From Candidatus Saccharimonadota bacterium (lineage in GTDB: Bacteria > Patescibacteriota > Saccharimonadia > Saccharimonadales > UBA4665), in contig JACMPL010000027.1 of assembly GCA_014377525.1 (NCBI GenBank), forward strand, positions 1 through 33,053: a stretch of 33,053 nucleotides of DNA, in the 5' to 3' direction. Under the pieces are notes generated by a model, which saw only the letters and a list, made by a program, of their open reading frames with translations, searched no databases and was not told the DNA's origin. Position numbers and translations under genes: made by a program. Below, piece by piece: positions 31,901 through 33,053 of this stretch; position 1 is the stretch's first letter; every line of letters starts with the position of its first letter.

Positions 31901-33053
31901 CGGCAATGGCACCGCCGCAATCCAAGCAAGTGCCGCTGGTACGTCTGGCCAAATCTTGCAATCTAATGCTTCGGGTGTTCCTACATTCACAACGCTCAGT
32001 GGCGACATCGCTATCTCGGCAACCGGTGTCACCAGTGTTAATAGCTTGCAAGGTAATACGCTTACGATTACGACACCAACAACTGGTCAATTCGTCCGCT
32101 ACAACGGCACTGGTTTCGTCAACGCCAGCATTCAAGCCTCCGATGTACCGGACCTCGGCGCTACCTACATAAAGAATGGTACTGTTTCCCAAACTGGTAA
32201 CTTCAACGTTACGGGTAATGGTATCATCGGTGGTACTGCAACAATTGCAACTCTTGGTGTGACTGGTAATGCTACAGTTGCTGGCACGCTAGCCGTCACC
32301 GGCACAACAACCTTAACCGGTCTACTAACAGCAAACGGTGGGGTCACTACAACCAATGGCAGCTTTACCGGCAATGTCTCACAAACCGGTACCGGCACCT
32401 TCAGCACCGGTACCGGTGCAATAAACCTCAACGGTAACGTCACAATTGCTTCTGGCTCTACTCTCAGCGCAGTAGGTACAGTAGGTACAATTAGTACAAC
32501 AACAAGTGGTAACAACCTAAACTTCAGTCGTGGAGCAGCTAACTATATCACGGCGACCAATGCGGCCGGCGCTCTTTACCTCGGCGTTGCCGCAAACGTC
32601 ACTGCTTTTAGTATAGATATCGCTGGTCAGAGTAACTTCAGCGGTAATGTAATCTTGGCGGCTGGAAAAACCTTGACTGTCGGCACTGGTGCAACAACAC
32701 TCGGCGGCACGCTTACCACAACCGGCCTAGCAACCCTAAACGGCGGCGCCACAGTCAACGGTACAACGGCAGTTACCGGTGCAACCACCATCAACACCAC
32801 CGGTACGGCTACCACTACTATTGGTAATGCCAGCTCCAGTACCATAGTCGGTGGTACCATCACTGTACAGGGAACTGGCAGCTCCAGCATCACCGGCAAC
32901 CTCGGCATCGGCGTAGCCGCTCCAACCCAAAAACTACAAGTAGCCGGTAACATCCGTCTCGACCAAGTAGCAGCACCAACCGCACCAACCGCCGCCATTA
33001 ACGCTACCGCCGGTACCCTAACTGGTGCTTACTCCTACCGAGTCAGCTACGTA
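28911..33053 (+). CDS. Giant secreted Thr/Gly/Ser/Asn-rich repeat protein (3' truncated)
   Basis: Open from ATG 28911 to the right edge, 1381 residues so far. The N-terminus is basic and has two hydrophobic segments (54-78 and 102-129). The second ends in an Ala-rich, signal-peptidase-like site, TVTAATA, followed by NTVNFQARLQSG. Residues about 133-240 form a domain with the pattern DGNYNVQFNLYNALTGG, which I recall from CPR surface proteins. After that come beta-rich repeats almost without charged residues. These include modules repeating every 222 residues and many short TGTGAISLNG-like units. Near the edge GNLGIGVAAPTQKLQVAGN resembles phage tail-fibre-type repeats. A cell-surface adhesin or fibre is inferred. 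There is no Shine-Dalgarno. An in-frame stop at 28905 fixes the upstream limit. Confidence 0.85.
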   Translation, partial: MFSKLKLKLLKQICTLQRIVGRVISRLGGFDILAHSRLRLSTVANSGERVDSTVLPAIVSFFAFSAVILAPILTPVISYTRVSVRALRMHGARAARCCATLRTAVILVLALSICGIGISIFGSATVTAATANTVNFQARLQSGAGSIAPDGNYNVQFNLYNALTGGTALWTESRTYISAGNDNRVRVANGYLTVNLGSVTAFPAINWSQDLYLTMNIGGTTTTASYDGEMNPRLKLTAVPYAFSAGQLSTTNGANSTTLTFTPPTSTNSILLPDASGVVCLASSSACGFASSAGSGAYIQNGTALQTTANFNIQSTNASSVTGTLRAITGQTADLLQFRNASGTAPLSGFNASGQLYYQSGSFTGTLVQATLGQNTTYTLPDPGASGTATICLTTGNCAGTGGGITGTGNTNYIARFNSASTLNASTLLYDNGSFVGVNTTTNSGVLSVSSTNASQSGAFVSGVASATVPVVVVRSGATPGVGADLINFQDSTGTTVAKIASNGSISGNNQILAGTLTVSGTGASSVAGQLNITATAPLGLSVSTGGQFGGGLSVLGANGIGLGVAGSVAGKISFANTTNANVSVLQSNAPVGAGNATYVLPSVNSNTSDQICLQTLANCTGTGGGIAGSGTQYYLAKFNSLGGNSIGNSSIYDDGTFVGVNTSTNAGLISAVGAAASQSTLFIQGASNATVPVEIIKGGSSPAANADLLQLQNISGTVLAKIDKAGNFTAQTGTLTGLSVSGASNLAGTVTATGSISQTGTGTLSTGTGAISLNGATSVTGTNTLNVGTGATILGGTLNVAGLTTLTNGLTVSNGLTVAGVTSLTGNTNINTTGPANTAIGNATGSFSLLSSGLNIATTGAVSGVSTLVASGAITAATTGNTINGLIVNGGALSGVTGYAQSSGNFAISGTGTLTTGTGAISLNGATSVTGTNSFSIGTGAVTFGSLGAGLVQSSAAGLLTSGAVDRNNSAFFSGSLSAANGGTGASSFTANGVLFGNGTAAIQASAAGTSGQILQSNASGVPTFTTLSGDIAISATGVTSVNSLQGNTLTITTPTTGQFVRYNGTGFVNASIQASDVPDLGATYIKNGTVSQTGNFNVTGNGIIGGTATIATLGVTGNATVAGTLAVTGTTTLTGLLTANGGVTTTNGSFTGNVSQTGTGTFSTGTGAINLNGNVTIASGSTLSAVGTVGTISTTTSGNNLNFSRGAANYITATNAAGALYLGVAANVTAFSIDIAGQSNFSGNVILAAGKTLTVGTGATTLGGTLTTTGLATLNGGATVNGTTAVTGATTINTTGTATTTIGNASSSTIVGGTITVQGTGSSSITGNLGIGVAAPTQKLQVAGNIRLDQVAAPTAPTAAINATAGTLTGAYSYRVSYV
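30111..31092 (+). repeat. Two copies of a 222-residue-period module in the surface protein
   Basis: Copy 1 begins at 30111 (residue 401) with TGGGITGTGNTNYIARFNS and copy 2 at 30777 (residue 623) with TGGGIAGSGTQYYLAKFNS, 666 bases apart. Each is preceded by a cysteine-containing TY-LP...ICL segment and contains a D-G-FVGVNT motif. DNA identity is only partial, so the duplication is old. Confidence 0.75.
31224..31711 (+). repeat. Exact 38-base direct repeat in the surface gene
   Basis: Bases 31224-31261 and 31674-31711 are identical and in the same frame, 450 bases (150 residues) apart. They encode ISLNGATSVTGTN. A weaker third copy of the surrounding unit is near 32390-32445. Exact repeats in a repeat gene can recombine and change protein length. 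Confidence 0.8.

Noticed and set aside
30944-32998. Minus-strand open frames of 116-219 codons opposite the surface protein
   Set aside because: Val/Pro/Ala-rich products mirror the Thr/Gly/Ser/Asn repeats on the plus strand. The plus frame is open without interruption over 4.1 kb and has a signal region.
1-33053. CRISPR array, insertion sequence, tRNA or rRNA gene
   Set aside because: No regularly spaced direct repeats, transposase motifs, terminal inverted repeats flanking an ORF, or T-arm-like GGTTCRANYCC blocks in a cloverleaf context were found by eye.

Overview
The window looks like a chromosomal segment of a Candidate Phyla Radiation bacterium, most likely Candidatus Saccharibacteria (TM7). 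Reasons: compact housekeeping genes, a short IF-2, a class II (B12-type) ribonucleotide reductase next to nrdR, a DUF5663-like protein with a Gln/Pro-rich tail, tandem KGG-motif mini-proteins, and a very long Thr/Gly/Ser-rich surface protein. TGA ends several clear genes (yqeY, the antitoxin, the DUF5663-like gene), so this is the standard code. That argues against Absconditabacteria and Gracilibacteria. The assignment rests on gene content only.

Layout. 1-1630: the end of an unknown gene, two KGG mini-protein genes with strong terminators, and a small unknown gene. 1638-2940 (minus): a ROK-family kinase overlapping a HExxH/zinc-ribbon protein. 3003-6891: ribosomal protein S1, infB and the DUF5663-like gene. 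7211-9709: an 832-aa unknown protein with hydrophobic segments. 9770-12029 (minus): fmt-def and an AbrB-Doc type toxin-antitoxin pair. 12127-12653: two tiny, apparently decaying genes. 12678-14612 (minus): priA. 14700-17098: a winged-helix regulator, then rpsU-yqeY-adk-map. 17165-20398: ftsA, a gene interrupted by TGA, and ftsZ. 20598-24418: nrdR, nrdJ and a cysteine-free thioredoxin-like protein. 24430-28222: ileS behind a T-box leader, then rplU. 28302-28910: an AT-rich regulatory region with paired dyads and a DnaA-box match. 28911 to the right edge: a giant secreted repeat protein, cut by the window end.

How the genes work together. Most of the segment is translation (S1, IF-2, S21, L21, Fmt, Def, Map, IleS), division (FtsA, FtsZ), replication restart (PriA) and dNTP supply (NrdR, NrdJ). 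Fmt, Def and Map together cover N-formylation, deformylation and Met removal. The accessory parts are the toxin-antitoxin pair, the decaying small genes, the 832-aa protein and the surface protein.

The most striking window-wide signal is promoter placement. At least six genes have a -10 hexamer ending exactly 6 bases before the start ATG, and a few more end within about 11. This predicts leaderless mRNAs alongside ordinary Shine-Dalgarno genes. Other points of interest are the T-box whose antiterminator sits inside a long U-tailed stem, a Doc-like toxin whose catalytic motif looks scrambled by compensating indels, and two matching 25-bp dyads upstream of the surface protein.
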